From Clostridiaceae bacterium UBA6085 (lineage in GTDB: Bacteria; Bacillota; Clostridia; Clostridiales; Clostridiaceae), in contig DIXH01000037.1 of the NCBI GenBank assembly GCA_002428605.1, positions 55,895-119,894 on the forward strand: a DNA stretch of 64,000 nucleotides. Reading direction: 5' to 3'. How positions within the stretch are numbered: position 1 is the first letter of the stretch; each line of letters opens with the position of its first letter. Shown here piece after piece: positions 1-10,212 of the stretch. Made by a program: the position numbers and the translations under genes. The notes below the pieces were generated by a model. It was not told the origin of the DNA and searched no databases. It saw nothing but the letters and a program-made list of their open reading frames with translations.

Positions 1-668
1 CTGCTCATTGCAGTTTCAAGAGCTTCAGATATGGCACACCCAAGTGAACCGCCTGTTCCGGGATTCTCTTCAAGTATCCTTCTACCTACTGCGGTCTCAG
101 TTGAAGGTGAAGCATGGACCTTTGCGCCGTAGGTCTCCATCAGCACCTTCCTGTAAGGCTTCTGCTCAGATGAGATCTTGACCATGAAGACATCAAGGGG
201 TACACCGTAGTATGCGCAGGCCATTGAAAGGGCTGATCCCCACTGTCCTGCTCCGGTCTCTGTGGTCAGGCTCTCTATTCCCTGCTGCTTGGCGTAATAG
301 ACCTGGGCTGCAGCGGAGTTCAGCTTGTGGGAGCCTGAGGTGTTGTTCCCCTCGAACTTGAAGTAGATCCTGGCAGGAGTCCCGAGCTCTTTCTCCAGGT
401 TGTAAGCCCGGACCAGAGGTGAAGGCCTGTACATCCTGTAGTAATCAGTGACGCCTTCAGGTATTGGGATATACTCATCCTTAGTGTTCATCTCCTGCTC
501 GACAAGCTCGTCGCAGAATATAGGCTTAAGCTCATCCGCGGTCATTGGCTGAAGTGTGCCGGGATGCAGGAAGGGGTCCGGAAGCTCCTTCATGACAGCC
601 TTGACGTTGTACCAGCTTTTTGGCATCTCCTCTTCAGAGAGATAGATCTTGTAAGGTATCTTTTCCAT
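1..668 (-). CDS. TrpB2-like tryptophan synthase beta chain (partial, C-terminus off window)
   Basis: PLP-dependent beta subunit that would join indole and serine to make tryptophan. The first ~222 residues are present and the 3' end runs off the left edge. Visible marks are the PLP-lysine segment NNTSGSHKLNSA, which matches TrpB2 rather than the TrpB1 form HTGAHKIN, the TETGAGQWG segment, and a long N-terminus typical of TrpB2 (YKIYLSEEEMPKSWYN). The ATG is preceded by AAGGATGA. A tryptophan T-box lies directly upstream, which supports a role in tryptophan supply. No trpA or other trp gene is in view, so it may be a stand-alone indole-salvage enzyme. Family assignment is firm; the physiological role is inferred. 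Confidence 0.88.
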   Translation of the reverse strand, partial: MEKIPYKIYLSEEEMPKSWYNVKAVMKELPDPFLHPGTLQPMTADELKPIFCDELVEQEMNTKDEYIPIPEGVTDYYRMYRPSPLVRAYNLEKELGTPARIYFKFEGNNTSGSHKLNSAAAQVYYAKQQGIESLTTETGAGQWGSALSMACAYYGVPLDVFMVKISSEQKPYRKVLMETYGAKVHASPSTETAVGRRILEENPGTGGSLGCAISEALETAMS

Positions 669-699
669 TTTAATCATCCTTTCAAGTAAATTTGAAATA

Positions 700-945
700 A
701 AAAAAGCCCTTGTCCTACATAGGACAAAGACAACAGTCTCTGCGGTACCACCCAAATTGCGATAAATCGCCGCTCGTTCTACGCACCTTCATGCGCGCTC
801 ACTTTGAAACGGGTCGAGATCCCGGCTTGCATACTGCCGATAATGGTTTCTGCTTCGCCCTCATGAGTCCATTCGCAGGGTTCCTCACACCGCAATTGCA
901 CCTTCTGCGGCTCTCTTTGGAAAGGATACTTCTGTTACTTCTCTC
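700..945 (-). promoter_or_regulatory. T-box riboswitch, predicted tRNA-Trp specific
   Basis: On the minus strand the leader has an AGAGAG stem I motif. The specifier loop reads GCGAA-TGG-ACTC, with codon TGG (Trp) at complement(869..871). The conserved T-box GGTGGTACCGC lies at complement(743..753). An intrinsic terminator follows (arms 710-716 and 721-727, then a T-run). The order matches class I T-boxes, in which uncharged tRNA stabilises the antiterminator. The regulated gene is the TrpB2-like CDS 30 nt downstream. Outer ends are approximate. Confidence 0.88.
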
Positions 946-980
946 AATCAAAGGTTTGAGTATTAAATTGGTTAACTATG

Positions 981-1009
981 ATGATAATCCATAGAAAGAT
1001 GTTTGTCAA
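981..1009 (-). promoter_or_regulatory. Promoter of the T-box/trpB2 transcript
   Basis: Minus-strand TTGACA (complement 1004-1009) and TATCAT (complement 981-986) with 17 bp spacing, ending about 35 bp before the T-box stem I region. Pattern match only. Confidence 0.65.
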
Positions 1010-1067
1010 TGGGAAACCTGTGTGCTTCGCTGGAACGCAGAGCGGTGTTTTTTTTTGCCTGCATTGT

Positions 1068-1096
1068 TTGACACCTGCAGGATATTGATGTAACAT
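1068..1096 (+). promoter_or_regulatory. Promoter of the thiamine-salvage operon
   Basis: TTGACA at 1068-1073 and TAACAT at 1091-1096, 17 bp apart, just upstream of the THI box. It is divergent from the T-box promoter, so both leaders start from one short region. Confidence 0.55.
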
Positions 1097-1114
1097 CGAA
1101 ACATAACGGAATAT

Positions 1115-1200
1115 ATGGGGAGCTTGTGAGCAGGCTGAGAGGAAGTTAATAGCTTCGACCCTGGAACCTGATTTGGATAATGCCAACGTAGGGAAAGCTT
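1115..1200 (+). promoter_or_regulatory. TPP riboswitch (THI box)
   Basis: Holds the conserved blocks GGGGAGCT, GGCTGAGAGGAAG, CGACCCTGGAACCTGAT and TGGATAATGCCAACGTAGGG in order, the thi-box consensus that binds thiamine pyrophosphate. It lies before a terminator and a thiamine transport/salvage operon, so TPP should favour termination. Confidence 0.95.
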
Positions 1201-1211
1201 TCACACAGTAT

Positions 1212-1247
1212 GTGGGATGACCTTATAGGACATCCCGCTTTTTTTAT
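1212..1247 (+). terminator. Terminator of the TPP riboswitch expression platform
   Basis: Stem GGGATG...CATCCC with an added G-C pair, followed by seven or more T residues, 12 nt after the THI box and 58 nt before cytX. Likely the TPP-controlled attenuator. Confidence 0.85.
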
Positions 1248-1304
1248 TCCCTCCTGCCTGATTTCCTAAAGGTACCGGTATTCCAGTAATGAAGGAGTGA
1301 TCAA

Positions 1305-2501
1305 ATGGAAAATCACAAGGATCCCATTTCAAGCCATGGATTGTTATGGTTCGGGGCGTCAGTATCCATCGCTGAGATACTGACAGGGACGTTCATCTCA
1401 CCGTTAGGCTTTTCAAAAGGAGTTGCTGCAATCATCATCGGGCACCTCATCGGAGGTGTGCTGATCTATTTTGCAGGACTCCTGGGAGCAAGGAGCGGGC
1501 GAGGAGCAATGGATACTGCCAAGCTTTCCTTCGGGGAAAAGGGGGCAGCTTTATTTTCAATGCTCAACGTACTGCAGCTTGTCGGCTGGACAGCGATAAT
1601 GATAGCCTCAGGGGCGAGTGCGGCGAATCTTGCAGCAAACGGCACCGGCAGCTATCAGTTCTGGAGCCTTAGTATAGGCATTCTGATACTGGTATGGCTC
1701 GTCATGGGGATGAAGAACCTTGGCAAGGTCAATGTGGTAATTGTTGGGGCGCTTTTCCTCATGACAGCAGCAATTAGCCTTGCAGTATTCAAGGAAGATC
1801 CTGGAAGCATTGCAGGAGGCAGCATGTCATTCGGAGCTGCGGTGGAGCTGTCTGTAGCCATGCCGCTTTCATGGCTGCCGCTTGTTGCGGACTATACCAA
1901 AGGCGCAGGCAGAAAGAAGGCTGTTTCCTTCGCTTCAGCTTTCGCCTACACTGCCGGAAGCATATGGATGTATACAATAGGTCTTGGCGCTGCGGTATTC
2001 CTTGGTGAATCGGATATAGCGGTCATCATGGCGGGGGCAGGCTTTGGAATGCTTGGGATATATGTGGTCATAGCATCTACAGTAACCACGACCTTCCTTG
2101 ATGTGTTTTCTGCCGGTGAGAGCTTTACGTCCATATCCAGATGGCCCGGCCGAAAAGCTGTCGCGATCGCTGCCTGCATCCTTGGGACTCTCCTTGCCCT
2201 CAGCACAGATGTATTCAGGTTCGAAGGGTTCCTGTACCTGATAGGCTCTGTGTTCGCCCCTATGGCTGCCATATTGCTCACTGACCACTATATTCTCGGC
2301 AAGGACAGCTCAGGTGAAGCTTTCAATGTCATGAACCTTGCCCTGTGGGCAGCGGGCTTCATGGTATACAGGCTTTTCATGACTATGGACACGATACTTG
2401 GAAGCACACTTCCGGTAATGGCGCTAATAAGCCTGGCTACGATAATGATGAATGGAGGAATTGAGTATGTCAAAAATGCATCTGGAAAAGAACAGGGCTA
2501 A
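1305..2501 (+). CDS. cytX: Putative hydroxymethylpyrimidine transporter CytX (NCS1 family)
   Basis: A 398-residue polytopic membrane protein of the nucleobase:cation symporter-1 family, made of successive hydrophobic segments with Gly-rich turns (GHLIGGVLIYFAGLLGARSG near residue 45). CytX proteins sit under TPP riboswitches and are predicted to import the pyrimidine moiety of thiamine (HMP). Here it is first in the operon, directly behind a THI box, with ThiM and ThiD downstream to phosphorylate salvaged precursors. The start has GAAGGAG 9 nt upstream. The 3' end overlaps thiM by 35 bp. The substrate is inferred from family and context. Confidence 0.87.
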   Translation: MENHKDPISSHGLLWFGASVSIAEILTGTFISPLGFSKGVAAIIIGHLIGGVLIYFAGLLGARSGRGAMDTAKLSFGEKGAALFSMLNVLQLVGWTAIMIASGASAANLAANGTGSYQFWSLSIGILILVWLVMGMKNLGKVNVVIVGALFLMTAAISLAVFKEDPGSIAGGSMSFGAAVELSVAMPLSWLPLVADYTKGAGRKKAVSFASAFAYTAGSIWMYTIGLGAAVFLGESDIAVIMAGAGFGMLGIYVVIASTVTTTFLDVFSAGESFTSISRWPGRKAVAIAACILGTLLALSTDVFRFEGFLYLIGSVFAPMAAILLTDHYILGKDSSGEAFNVMNLALWAAGFMVYRLFMTMDTILGSTLPVMALISLATIMMNGGIEYVKNASGKEQG

Positions 2502-3291
2502 GAACCCCTTGGTTCACTGCATCACGAACTACGTTACAGTAAATGATGTTGCCAACATGCTGATCGCATGCGGAGGTGCTCCGATAATGGCAGACGAGGC
2601 CGCAGAGGTCGAGGAGATGACAGCTATCTGTGATGCGCTTGTCCTTAATATCGGCACTCTGAACGAGAGGACTGTAGGATCGATGCTGCTTGCTGGGAGA
2701 AAGGCTTCAGAGCTTGGGCACCCCGTTGTGCTGGACCCGGTGGGGGCAGGCGCCACGAAGCTGAGGACAGAGACGGCTCTGAAGCTTATAGGGGAGATAC
2801 CGATGGCAGTCATAAGGGGAAATATATCGGAGATCATGACGCTCTATCATGGTACCGGAAGCACCAAGGGAGTGGACGCCAGCATTGGTGATGCTGTAAC
2901 AGAGGATAACCTTCATGAAAAGATCAGCATAGCCAGTGGGCTTTCAAAGAATACAGGGGCAGTTGTCGCCATAACAGGTCCAATAGACATCATAGCTGAC
3001 GGTGAGTCGGCATATATTGTCAGGAACGGTCATCCGATGATGTCAAAGGTATCAGGAACCGGATGCATGCTTACAGCTGTTATCGCATCCTATGTTTCAG
3101 CAAATCCTGAGGACAAGGCGGGAGCCTGCGCTGCTGCAATAGCAGCCATGGGCCTTTCAGGCGAGATAGCCTATGAGAGGCTGATGAAGTCGGGAGGAGG
3201 TCCCTCAACCTACAGGTCATACATCATCGATGCCATGGGCACCATGACTTCCGATGAACTGGAAGGAGGTGTGAAGATTGAGGTTAGATAA
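2467..3291 (+). CDS. thiM: Hydroxyethylthiazole kinase ThiM
   Basis: Phosphorylates 4-methyl-5-(2-hydroxyethyl)thiazole for salvage of the thiazole half of thiamine. The protein is 274 residues, the usual length. Family marks are NPLVHCITNYVTVNDVAN at the N-terminus, GAPIMADEAAEVEEM, VVLDPVGAGAT, and the C-terminal KVSGTGCMLTA with the catalytic Cys. I chose ATG 2467 over the upstream in-frame ATG 2452 because GGAGG at 2454-2458 is correctly spaced only for 2467. It overlaps the end of cytX and the start of thiE, so the genes are probably translationally coupled. Confidence 0.95.
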   Translation: MSKMHLEKNRAKNPLVHCITNYVTVNDVANMLIACGGAPIMADEAAEVEEMTAICDALVLNIGTLNERTVGSMLLAGRKASELGHPVVLDPVGAGATKLRTETALKLIGEIPMAVIRGNISEIMTLYHGTGSTKGVDASIGDAVTEDNLHEKISIASGLSKNTGAVVAITGPIDIIADGESAYIVRNGHPMMSKVSGTGCMLTAVIASYVSANPEDKAGACAAAIAAMGLSGEIAYERLMKSGGGPSTYRSYIIDAMGTMTSDELEGGVKIEVR

Positions 3292-3916
3292 GCGAAGCCT
3301 CCTTCTTTATGCCGTGACAGACCGGAGGGACCTTGGTGCCATGAAGCTTGACGAAGCTGTAAGGCTTGCGATCGAAGGCGGTGCGACCATGATACAGCTA
3401 AGGGAAAAAGACCTGAGTTCATTGGAGTATGCTGAGCTTGGGCGAAGTATTCTCGATGTATGCAGAAAGGGTGGTGTGCCGCTCATCGTAAATGATGATG
3501 TTGAGGCTGCCATTATACTGGAGGCTGAAGGTGTGCACGTGGGGCAGAGTGACCTTGATGCGAAAAGTGTAAGAGGGATCATAGGTGACAGGATGATCCT
3601 CGGAGTTTCGGCTGAGACAGTTGAGCAGGCAATTAAGGCTGAGGCTGAAGGTGCAGATTATATAGGTGTTGGAGCGATGTTTAGGACTTCAACCAAGTCG
3701 GATGCAGGGCTGGTTGGTATTGAGACATTAAAGGATATTTGCTCAAGCGTTTCCATTCCTGTTGTGGCAATAGGAGGAATCTCAGAGGACAACCTGCATA
3801 TGCTGGCAGGTACCGGTATTGCTGGCATTTCGGTGGTATCAGCGATCTTTTCAGCTGAGTGTCCCAGGAAGGCTGCTAAGGAGCTTGTGTTAAAGATGGG
3901 GGGATTGGTGACTTGA
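3278..3916 (+). CDS. thiE: Thiamine-phosphate synthase ThiE
   Basis: Joins HMP-PP and thiazole phosphate to make thiamine phosphate. The protein is 212 residues. Motifs are YAVTDRRDLG (N-terminal strand), MIQLREKDLS (pyrophosphate-binding Arg/Lys), LIVNDDVEAA, GVHVGQSDLDA, and ADYIGVGAMFRTSTKSDA. Translation probably begins at TTG 3278 behind AGGAGG at 3264-3269, overlapping thiM by 14 bp. It is the condensing step between the thiazole (ThiM) and pyrimidine (ThiD) branches of the same operon. Confidence 0.95.
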   Translation: MRLDKRSLLLYAVTDRRDLGAMKLDEAVRLAIEGGATMIQLREKDLSSLEYAELGRSILDVCRKGGVPLIVNDDVEAAIILEAEGVHVGQSDLDAKSVRGIIGDRMILGVSAETVEQAIKAEAEGADYIGVGAMFRTSTKSDAGLVGIETLKDICSSVSIPVVAIGGISEDNLHMLAGTGIAGISVVSAIFSAECPRKAAKELVLKMGGLVT

Positions 3917-4554
3917 AGTTAAGAGGGGCTATAGTGGACCTTGACGGTACAATAATAGATTCCATGGGAATGTGGAAGGATCTGGGAAAGAGGTACCTTG
4001 AAGGTATGGGGATAAGGCCTGAGGAAGGTTTATCCGAGATCCTTGCTCCCTTTGGCATCGATGAGGCGTGTGCTTACTTAAGGAATAAATATGACCTGCC
4101 CCAAGATGACAGGAAAATACGTGAAGGCATATTGTCCTTGATAGAGGGTGGCTATAGGAGCACTCTGCAGCTTAAGCCCCATGCTGCAGAGTTCCTTGAG
4201 GGGCTGCAGGCTAACGGGATAAAGGCGGTTGCTGCCACTGCGACGGACAGGGCTCTTGCTGAGGCTGCCCTGGAAAGGCTTGGAGTACTGGACCTGTTTT
4301 CCGGACTCATAACTGAAAGAGAGGCAGGGGCAACGAAGAGGGAGCCGGAGATCTTCCTGAAGGCTCTGAATATGCTCGGTACGCAGGCCGAGGAGACAGC
4401 GGTCTTCGAGGATGCGCTTCATGCTCTGAGGACAGCTAAAAATTCCGGATTCATAACTGTAGCGGTAAAGGACGAAGCAAGCCATGGTGAACTTAAGGAG
4501 ATAGTAAGGATCGCCGATGTATATCTTGAAACACTTGCTGACTGGAGGTATTGA
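3913..4554 (+). CDS. HAD-superfamily phosphatase in the thiamine operon
   Basis: A 213-residue hydrolase of the beta-phosphoglucomutase-like HAD subclass. It carries DLDGTIIDS (nucleophile and acid/base Asp, residues 9 and 11), a Lys in GATKREPEIF, and the acidic motif VFEDALHAL. The start is TTG 3913, overlapping the thiE stop by 4 bp (TTGA) behind GGGGGA. Being nested between thiE and thiD with overlapping junctions, it likely acts on a thiamine intermediate, for example dephosphorylating thiamine monophosphate or a by-product. That role is inferred from position only, because HAD sequence does not define substrate. Confidence 0.82.
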   Translation: MKLRGAIVDLDGTIIDSMGMWKDLGKRYLEGMGIRPEEGLSEILAPFGIDEACAYLRNKYDLPQDDRKIREGILSLIEGGYRSTLQLKPHAAEFLEGLQANGIKAVAATATDRALAEAALERLGVLDLFSGLITEREAGATKREPEIFLKALNMLGTQAEETAVFEDALHALRTAKNSGFITVAVKDEASHGELKEIVRIADVYLETLADWRY

Positions 4555-4555
4555 A

Positions 4556-5362
4556 ATGTTGAAGGTACTTACTATAGCAGGCTCTGACTGCAGCGGAGGA
4601 GCCGGGATACAGGCTGACATAAAGACGATGACTTCACTGGGGGCGTATGCAATGAGTGCGGTCACCGCACTCACCGCTCAGAATACTACTGGCGTATATG
4701 GAATACTTGAATCCGATCCGGAGTTCCTTTCGCTCCAGCTTGACTGCATATTCAGGGACATATACCCGGATGCGGTAAAGATCGGCATGGTGTCGAGCAG
4801 GGAGCTCATCGGGGTCATCTCAGGAAAGCTAAGGGAATATGGAGCGAGGAACATTGTGGTTGACCCGGTCATGGTTTCAACCAGCGGGAACAGTCTCCTG
4901 GATGAAGGTGCTGCGTCTACCCTTGTAAAGGAGCTTATGCCGCTTGCGGACATGGTCACCCCGAACATTCCCGAAGCGGAGAAGCTGACGGGGATGAAGA
5001 TCGGTTCCAGGGATGATATGGAAGCGGCTGCAATGGCAATATCACGAATGATCCCGGGGTGGGTGCTTTTAAAGGGCGGGCACCTTGCCGGAAGTGCGGA
5101 CGACCTTCTTTGCAGGAAGTCTGAGCTCATATGGATCAATGGGGAGAGGATCGACAGCACTAACACCCATGGAACAGGCTGCACATTGTCATCTGCTTTG
5201 GCTGTGGGGCTCGCAAATGGAATGACTGTAGCGGAAAGCACGATAATGGCCAAGGAATATGTTGCCGGAGCACTGGGCACCGGTCTTGAGCTTGGGAAAG
5301 GAAGCGGACCTCTGAACCATTGTTTCAATATCGGGAGAGTCCTTCGTACTGGTGCGTACTAA
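4556..5362 (+). CDS. thiD: Hydroxymethylpyrimidine (phosphate) kinase ThiD
   Basis: Phosphorylates HMP to HMP-P and HMP-PP. The protein is 268 residues in a ribokinase-like fold. Motifs are AGSDCSGGAGIQADIKTM at the N-terminus, VVDPVMVSTSG, and NTHGTGCTLSSALA with the anion-hole/catalytic Cys. ATG 4556 is chosen because GGAGG at 4544-4548 is well spaced; the longer in-frame start at 4517 would lie inside the HAD gene without a binding site. It is the last gene of the cytX-thiM-thiE-HAD-thiD salvage operon. No thiC, thiG or thiH is in view, which fits salvage rather than de novo synthesis. Confidence 0.95.
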   Translation: MLKVLTIAGSDCSGGAGIQADIKTMTSLGAYAMSAVTALTAQNTTGVYGILESDPEFLSLQLDCIFRDIYPDAVKIGMVSSRELIGVISGKLREYGARNIVVDPVMVSTSGNSLLDEGAASTLVKELMPLADMVTPNIPEAEKLTGMKIGSRDDMEAAAMAISRMIPGWVLLKGGHLAGSADDLLCRKSELIWINGERIDSTNTHGTGCTLSSALAVGLANGMTVAESTIMAKEYVAGALGTGLELGKGSGPLNHCFNIGRVLRTGAY

Positions 5363-5505
5363 TAAGTATTTTGACATTTGAAGGTTCGTATAGCAAAAAT
5401 GTGGAAAATGAATCAATGAATGAAGGTAAAATTGCATGATGATAGGCAATTGTCAAAATTAAAGCTAAAATAATCATGATTCATTAATATTTTGTAAAAT
5501 AAATA

Positions 5506-5534
5506 TTGAATTGCCATTACCTCTGGTATACAAT
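5506..5534 (+). promoter_or_regulatory. Promoter of gltBD
   Basis: TTGAAT (5506-5511) and TACAAT (5529-5534), exactly 17 bp apart, about 75 bp before gltB. The short leader has a small hairpin (CTAAC/GTTAG, 5584-5598) that ends at the ribosome binding site. No terminator is visible in it. Confidence 0.7.
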
Positions 5535-5609
5535 TTTACGTATCAATCATGATGGGATAAAAGCCACGAGTGATGGAATTATTCTAACGACGAGTTAGGG
5601 AGACAAAGG

Positions 5610-8600
5610 GTGAGGAATATGGATCATGGGTTACCGAAGAAGCAGGGGTTGTACGACCCTCAGTTTGAACACGATGCCTGCGGAATGGGGTTTGTCGTAA
5701 ACATCAAGGGTGACAAGTCGCACGACATCATAGACGAAGCTCTGACAGTCCTTGAGAATCTTAGCCACAGGGGAGCTGCGGGAGCTGACGAGAAGACCGG
5801 AGACGGATCGGGCATACTTGTCCAGATACCTCACGATTTCTATAAGCGTGAATGTGAGGTTCTCGGATTCCAGCTGCCGGAGAAGGGCGATTATGGCGTC
5901 GGAATGATATTCGCGCACAAATACGACGAATTCAGAAGGATACAGATGGATGCGTTCGAAAAGATCGTCAAAGAGGAAGGACAGAGCATCCTGGGCTGGA
6001 GAGAAGTCCCTATAGACAAGACGATGGTAGGCGTTACAGCAAAGAACGTCATGCCGAGATTCATACAGGTATTCATCGGAAAGAGCGAAGACATCAAGAA
6101 CGAGAGGGATTTCGAAAGGAAACTCTACATTATAAGGAAGCTTGCAGAGAAGGCGATCGTCCCGCTATGTGAAGACAAGGGAGGCACCTTCTACGTATCG
6201 AGCCTTTCTTCAAAGACGATCGTATACAAAGGCATGCTAACTGCTGAACAGCTGAGGCATTTCTACCTTGACCTTTCTGATCTTGATTTTTCATCGGCTC
6301 TTGCCATGGTTCACTCAAGGTTCTCGACCAACACTTTCCCAAGCTGGGAAAGGGCGCATCCGAACCGATTCATAGTCCATAACGGCGAGATCAATACCAT
6401 CAGGGGTAATGTCAACTGGATGAGGGCAAGGCAGAAGAACATGAAGTCAAAGTACTTCGATGACCTGACCAAGGCTTATCCTATAGTAGATGAGACGGGA
6501 AGCGATTCCGCCATGTTCGACAACAGCCTCGAATTCCTCCATATGACCGGAAGGACCCTGCCTCATTCGGTCATGATGATGATCCCTGAGCCATGGGAGA
6601 AGAACGTCCTCATGTCCAGGGAAAAGAAGGAATTCTACAAGTTCAACTCATTCCTTATGGAGCCATGGGACGGACCTGCGGCTATGGCCTTCTCTGATGG
6701 AGACATCATAGGCGGAGTCCTTGACAGAAACGGACTCAGGCCGTCGAGATACTATGTGACAAAGGATGACAGGGTGATCCTTGCATCGGAAGTCGGAGTT
6801 GTCGACATCAAGCCTGAGAACATAAAGTACAAGGGCAGGCTCGAGCCGGGCAGGATGCTTCTTATAGATACAAAGGAAAAGAGGATAATCTCTGACGAGG
6901 AGATAAAGCAGAGGGTCTCAACGATCCATCCTTATGATGAATGGAATGCAAGGCATATCTCGAAGCTTGAGGACCTGAGGAATTTCGATGAATTCGATGA
7001 GCCTCATGTCGATGAGCTGCTGAAGCTTCAGAAGACCTTCGGATATACCTTCGAGGACATACAGAAGACTATAATTCCAATGGCTGAGAGCGGAGACGAC
7101 CCGATCGGATCAATGGGTATGGATTCACCGCTGGCGGTGCTTTCAGAAAAGCCTCAGCTTCTGTATCTATACTTCAAGCAGCTTTTCGCCCAGGTCACAA
7201 ATCCGCCTATCGACGGAATCAGGGAAGAGCTTGTAACATCAAGCACAATGCTGCTGGGTGATACAGGAAACCTCCTGAATCCTGATGATTCGGGCTCAGT
7301 AAGCATTTCGCTCGAGCATCCGATACTTACGAATGAGCAGCTTGCTATACTTAAGAGCCAGGACCAGGGTGGATTCAAATCTTCGGTCATTCCCATACTC
7401 TTCAAGGCCGCAGGAGGCCCGAGAGCCATGGAGAAGGCACTGGACAGGATGTTCAGGGCAGTCGACAAGGCTGTAGAGGATGGCGCAAAGATAATCATCC
7501 TTTCAGACAGGGGAGTCAATGAAACCTATGCTCCGATACCGGCACTTCTGGCATCGGCAGGACTTCATAACCATCTGATAAGGAATGAGATAAGGACCAA
7601 CATGGGAATCGTGCTTGAGTCCGGAGAGCCGAGGGAAGTGCATCATTTCTGCACCCTTCTCGGATATGGTGTAACTGCCATCAATCCATATATGGCATAT
7701 GAGTCCATCAGGGACCTTGCATGCAGGGACCAGCTTGACGGCCTCACCTATGAGGAAGGAAAGAAGAACTACATCAAGGGCTCGGTCAAGGGAATACTTA
7801 AGGTAATAACCAAGATGGGCATCTCAACCACAAGGAGCTACCATGGTTCCCAGATCTTCGAGGCAGTAGGCCTCAGGAAGGACCTCGTAGACAAATACTT
7901 CGCAAACACTCCGTCAAGGGTGGAGGGAATAGGCCTTGAGCATATCGCCCAGGAAAGCCAGATGAGGCATGAGAGCGCATATGCGCCTAATTCGCCGTTC
8001 ACTGATACACTTGAGGTAGGAGGGCACTTCCAGGTAAAGGACGACGGAGAGGTCCACATGTACAATCCGGAATCCATATACCTTCTTCAGAGAGCCGTAA
8101 GGGAGTCGAACTACAGGCTGTTCAAGGATTTCTCTAGAAAGATCAACGATGAGGAGATCTTCACACTGAGAGGGCTTCTTGACTTCAAGATAAACCCGGG
8201 AGATACGATCCCCATAGAGGAAGTGGAATCCGTTGATTCCATAGTGAAGAGATTCAAGACCGGAGCCATGTCCTACGGATCCATAAGCAAGGAAGCTCAC
8301 GAGTGCCTTGCCATAGCCATGAACAGGCTCGGAGGAAAGAGCAACACGGGTGAAGGCGGAGAGGATGAGGAGAGATTCCTTGTCATGGAGAACGGAGACA
8401 GCAAGAACAGCGCAATAAAGCAGGTTGCTTCCGGAAGGTTCGGAGTCACGAGCAATTACCTTGTCAACGCTCGTGAGATACAGATAAAGATGGCTCAGGG
8501 AGCGAAGCCCGGTGAAGGCGGACAGCTGCCGGGCAGGAAGGTTTACCCGTCCATTGCCAAGACCAGGCATTCAACTCCCGGAGTTGAGCTTATTTCGCCG

Positions 8601-10199
8601 CCTCCTCATCATGACATATACTCGATCGAAGACCTGGCTGAGCTTATCCTTGACCTGAAGAACGCAAACAGGAACGCAAGGATAAACGTAAAGCTGGTAT
8701 CTGAGGTGGGAGTTGGAACCATTGCAGCGGGAGTTGCAAAGGGCAAGGCAGACGTCATACTCATATCTGGCTATGACGGAGGAACAGGAGCATCACCAAG
8801 GACAAGCATCAGGAATTCAGGACTTCCATGGGAATTAGGACTTGCCGAGACCCATCAGACTCTTGTGCTGAACAAGCTGAGGGACAGGGTAGTAGTAGAG
8901 ACTGACGGAAAGCTTCTTACGGGAAGAGACGTGGTCATAGCTGCAATGCTTGGTGCCGAGGAGTTCGGTTTCGCAACTACGCCGCTCATATCCATGGGCT
9001 GCGTTATGATGAGGGTCTGCAACCTTAACACCTGCCCTGTAGGAATTGCAACACAGGACGAGAGACTGAGGAAGAACTTCACAGGCAAGCCTGAGCATGT
9101 CGTTAACTTCATGAGGTTCATCGCCCAGGAAATGAGAGAATACATGGCTAAGATGGGCTTCAGGACCATCACTGAAATGGTCGGAAGGACCGACAGGCTG
9201 AGACCTAAAGAAAATGTGACACACTGGAAGGCATCGCACCTTGACCTGTCGAAGATTCTTTACCAGCCGTACGCTGGCGCTGATGTGGGAAGGTACAACA
9301 CAGTAGCTCAGGACCACAAGCTCGAGGAATCGCTTGACATGAAGAAGCTCCTGAGGATGTGCAAGCCTGCCCTTGAAAACCAGAAGCCTATAAGGGCAAA
9401 GCTTAAGATCAACAACGTTGACAGGGTAGTCGGTACGATTATAGGAAGCGAGATAAGCAAGAGATACGGTGAGGCAGGACTGCCTGAGGATACCATAAAG
9501 CTTACTTTCGTGGGAAGTGCCGGCCAGAGCTTCGGAGCGTTCGCACCGAAGGGACTCTCGCTTGAACTTGAGGGAGATTCCAATGACTATATCGGAAAGG
9601 GACTTTCAGGCGGAAAGATAGTGGTGTATCCACCAAAGACATCCGATTTCGAACCGCATGAGAACATACTCATAGGAAATGTTGCATTCTACGGCGCAAC
9701 CGAAGGTGAAGCCTACATAAGCGGAATAGCCGGTGAAAGGTTCTGCGTAAGGAACAGCGGGATCAAGGCAGTCGTTGAAGGAGTCGGAGACCACGGCTGC
9801 GAATATATGACTGGCGGTAGGGTCGTCATCCTGGGAAGGACCGGAAGGAACTTCGGAGCGGGAATGTCAGGCGGAATCGCCTATATCCTTGATTTTGACG
9901 ATGTATACTGCAACAAGGGCAAGGTCCTCCTCTGCGGTGTCACTGAAGAGAAGGAGCTGAGGGAGCTCAGGGAAATGATCGAGAAGCATGTTGAGGTAAC
10001 CGGAAGCCCAAGAGGCAGGATGGTCCTGGATGACTGGAACAACTATGCCGGAAGGTTCACCAAGGTAATACCTACAGACTACAAGAACATGGTAGAGAGC
10101 ATAGAGCGGGCTAAGAATGCCGGCTACAGGGGCGATGATGCCCTGATGGTCGCATTCTCAGAGAACTTCAAGATTCCGCTTGGCTCGGAATCCAACTAG
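5610..10199 (+). CDS. gltB: Glutamate synthase large subunit GltB
   Basis: A 1529-residue GOGAT alpha subunit that converts 2-oxoglutarate plus glutamine to two glutamate. The N-terminal glutaminase domain begins after a short propeptide with the nucleophile Cys in HDACGMGFV (about residue 24). A central domain follows, then the FMN/synthase domain ([28 protein letters not shown]). The 3Fe-4S cysteines are in [13 protein letters not shown], and a C-terminal GXGXG beta-helix domain ([20 protein letters not shown]) ends the protein. Start: GTG 5610 has GGGAG 7 nt upstream, while ATG 5619 has no well-placed site. It is followed by gltD with 13 bp between stop and start. Confidence 0.96.
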   Translation: MRNMDHGLPKKQGLYDPQFEHDACGMGFVVNIKGDKSHDIIDEALTVLENLSHRGAAGADEKTGDGSGILVQIPHDFYKRECEVLGFQLPEKGDYGVGMIFAHKYDEFRRIQMDAFEKIVKEEGQSILGWREVPIDKTMVGVTAKNVMPRFIQVFIGKSEDIKNERDFERKLYIIRKLAEKAIVPLCEDKGGTFYVSSLSSKTIVYKGMLTAEQLRHFYLDLSDLDFSSALAMVHSRFSTNTFPSWERAHPNRFIVHNGEINTIRGNVNWMRARQKNMKSKYFDDLTKAYPIVDETGSDSAMFDNSLEFLHMTGRTLPHSVMMMIPEPWEKNVLMSREKKEFYKFNSFLMEPWDGPAAMAFSDGDIIGGVLDRNGLRPSRYYVTKDDRVILASEVGVVDIKPENIKYKGRLEPGRMLLIDTKEKRIISDEEIKQRVSTIHPYDEWNARHISKLEDLRNFDEFDEPHVDELLKLQKTFGYTFEDIQKTIIPMAESGDDPIGSMGMDSPLAVLSEKPQLLYLYFKQLFAQVTNPPIDGIREELVTSSTMLLGDTGNLLNPDDSGSVSISLEHPILTNEQLAILKSQDQGGFKSSVIPILFKAAGGPRAMEKALDRMFRAVDKAVEDGAKIIILSDRGVNETYAPIPALLASAGLHNHLIRNEIRTNMGIVLESGEPREVHHFCTLLGYGVTAINPYMAYESIRDLACRDQLDGLTYEEGKKNYIKGSVKGILKVITKMGISTTRSYHGSQIFEAVGLRKDLVDKYFANTPSRVEGIGLEHIAQESQMRHESAYAPNSPFTDTLEVGGHFQVKDDGEVHMYNPESIYLLQRAVRESNYRLFKDFSRKINDEEIFTLRGLLDFKINPGDTIPIEEVESVDSIVKRFKTGAMSYGSISKEAHECLAIAMNRLGGKSNTGEGGEDEERFLVMENGDSKNSAIKQVASGRFGVTSNYLVNAREIQIKMAQGAKPGEGGQLPGRKVYPSIAKTRHSTPGVELISPPPHHDIYSIEDLAELILDLKNANRNARINVKLVSEVGVGTIAAGVAKGKADVILISGYDGGTGASPRTSIRNSGLPWELGLAETHQTLVLNKLRDRVVVETDGKLLTGRDVVIAAMLGAEEFGFATTPLISMGCVMMRVCNLNTCPVGIATQDERLRKNFTGKPEHVVNFMRFIAQEMREYMAKMGFRTITEMVGRTDRLRPKENVTHWKASHLDLSKILYQPYAGADVGRYNTVAQDHKLEESLDMKKLLRMCKPALENQKPIRAKLKINNVDRVVGTIIGSEISKRYGEAGLPEDTIKLTFVGSAGQSFGAFAPKGLSLELEGDSNDYIGKGLSGGKIVVYPPKTSDFEPHENILIGNVAFYGATEGEAYISGIAGERFCVRNSGIKAVVEGVGDHGCEYMTGGRVVILGRTGRNFGAGMSGGIAYILDFDDVYCNKGKVLLCGVTEEKELRELREMIEKHVEVTGSPRGRMVLDDWNNYAGRFTKVIPTDYKNMVESIERAKNAGYRGDDALMVAFSENFKIPLGSESN

Positions 10200-10212
10200 G
10201 GAGGCGAATAAA

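Noticed and set aside
710..994. 94-residue plus-strand frame
   Set aside because: It is the antisense of the T-box leader, whose RNA motifs explain the sequence.
4078..4674. 198-residue minus-strand frame
   Set aside because: It lies opposite the HAD gene and thiD, both of which have clear motifs; it has no family features and no binding site.
5584..5598. ANTAR-type hairpin in the gltB leader
   Set aside because: The CTAAC/GTTAG hairpin has a five-base loop without the A1/G4 pattern, and no terminator follows.
7914..8570. 218-residue minus-strand frame inside gltB
   Set aside because: Shadow of the highly conserved GOGAT coding sequence; low-complexity codon mirror without motifs.
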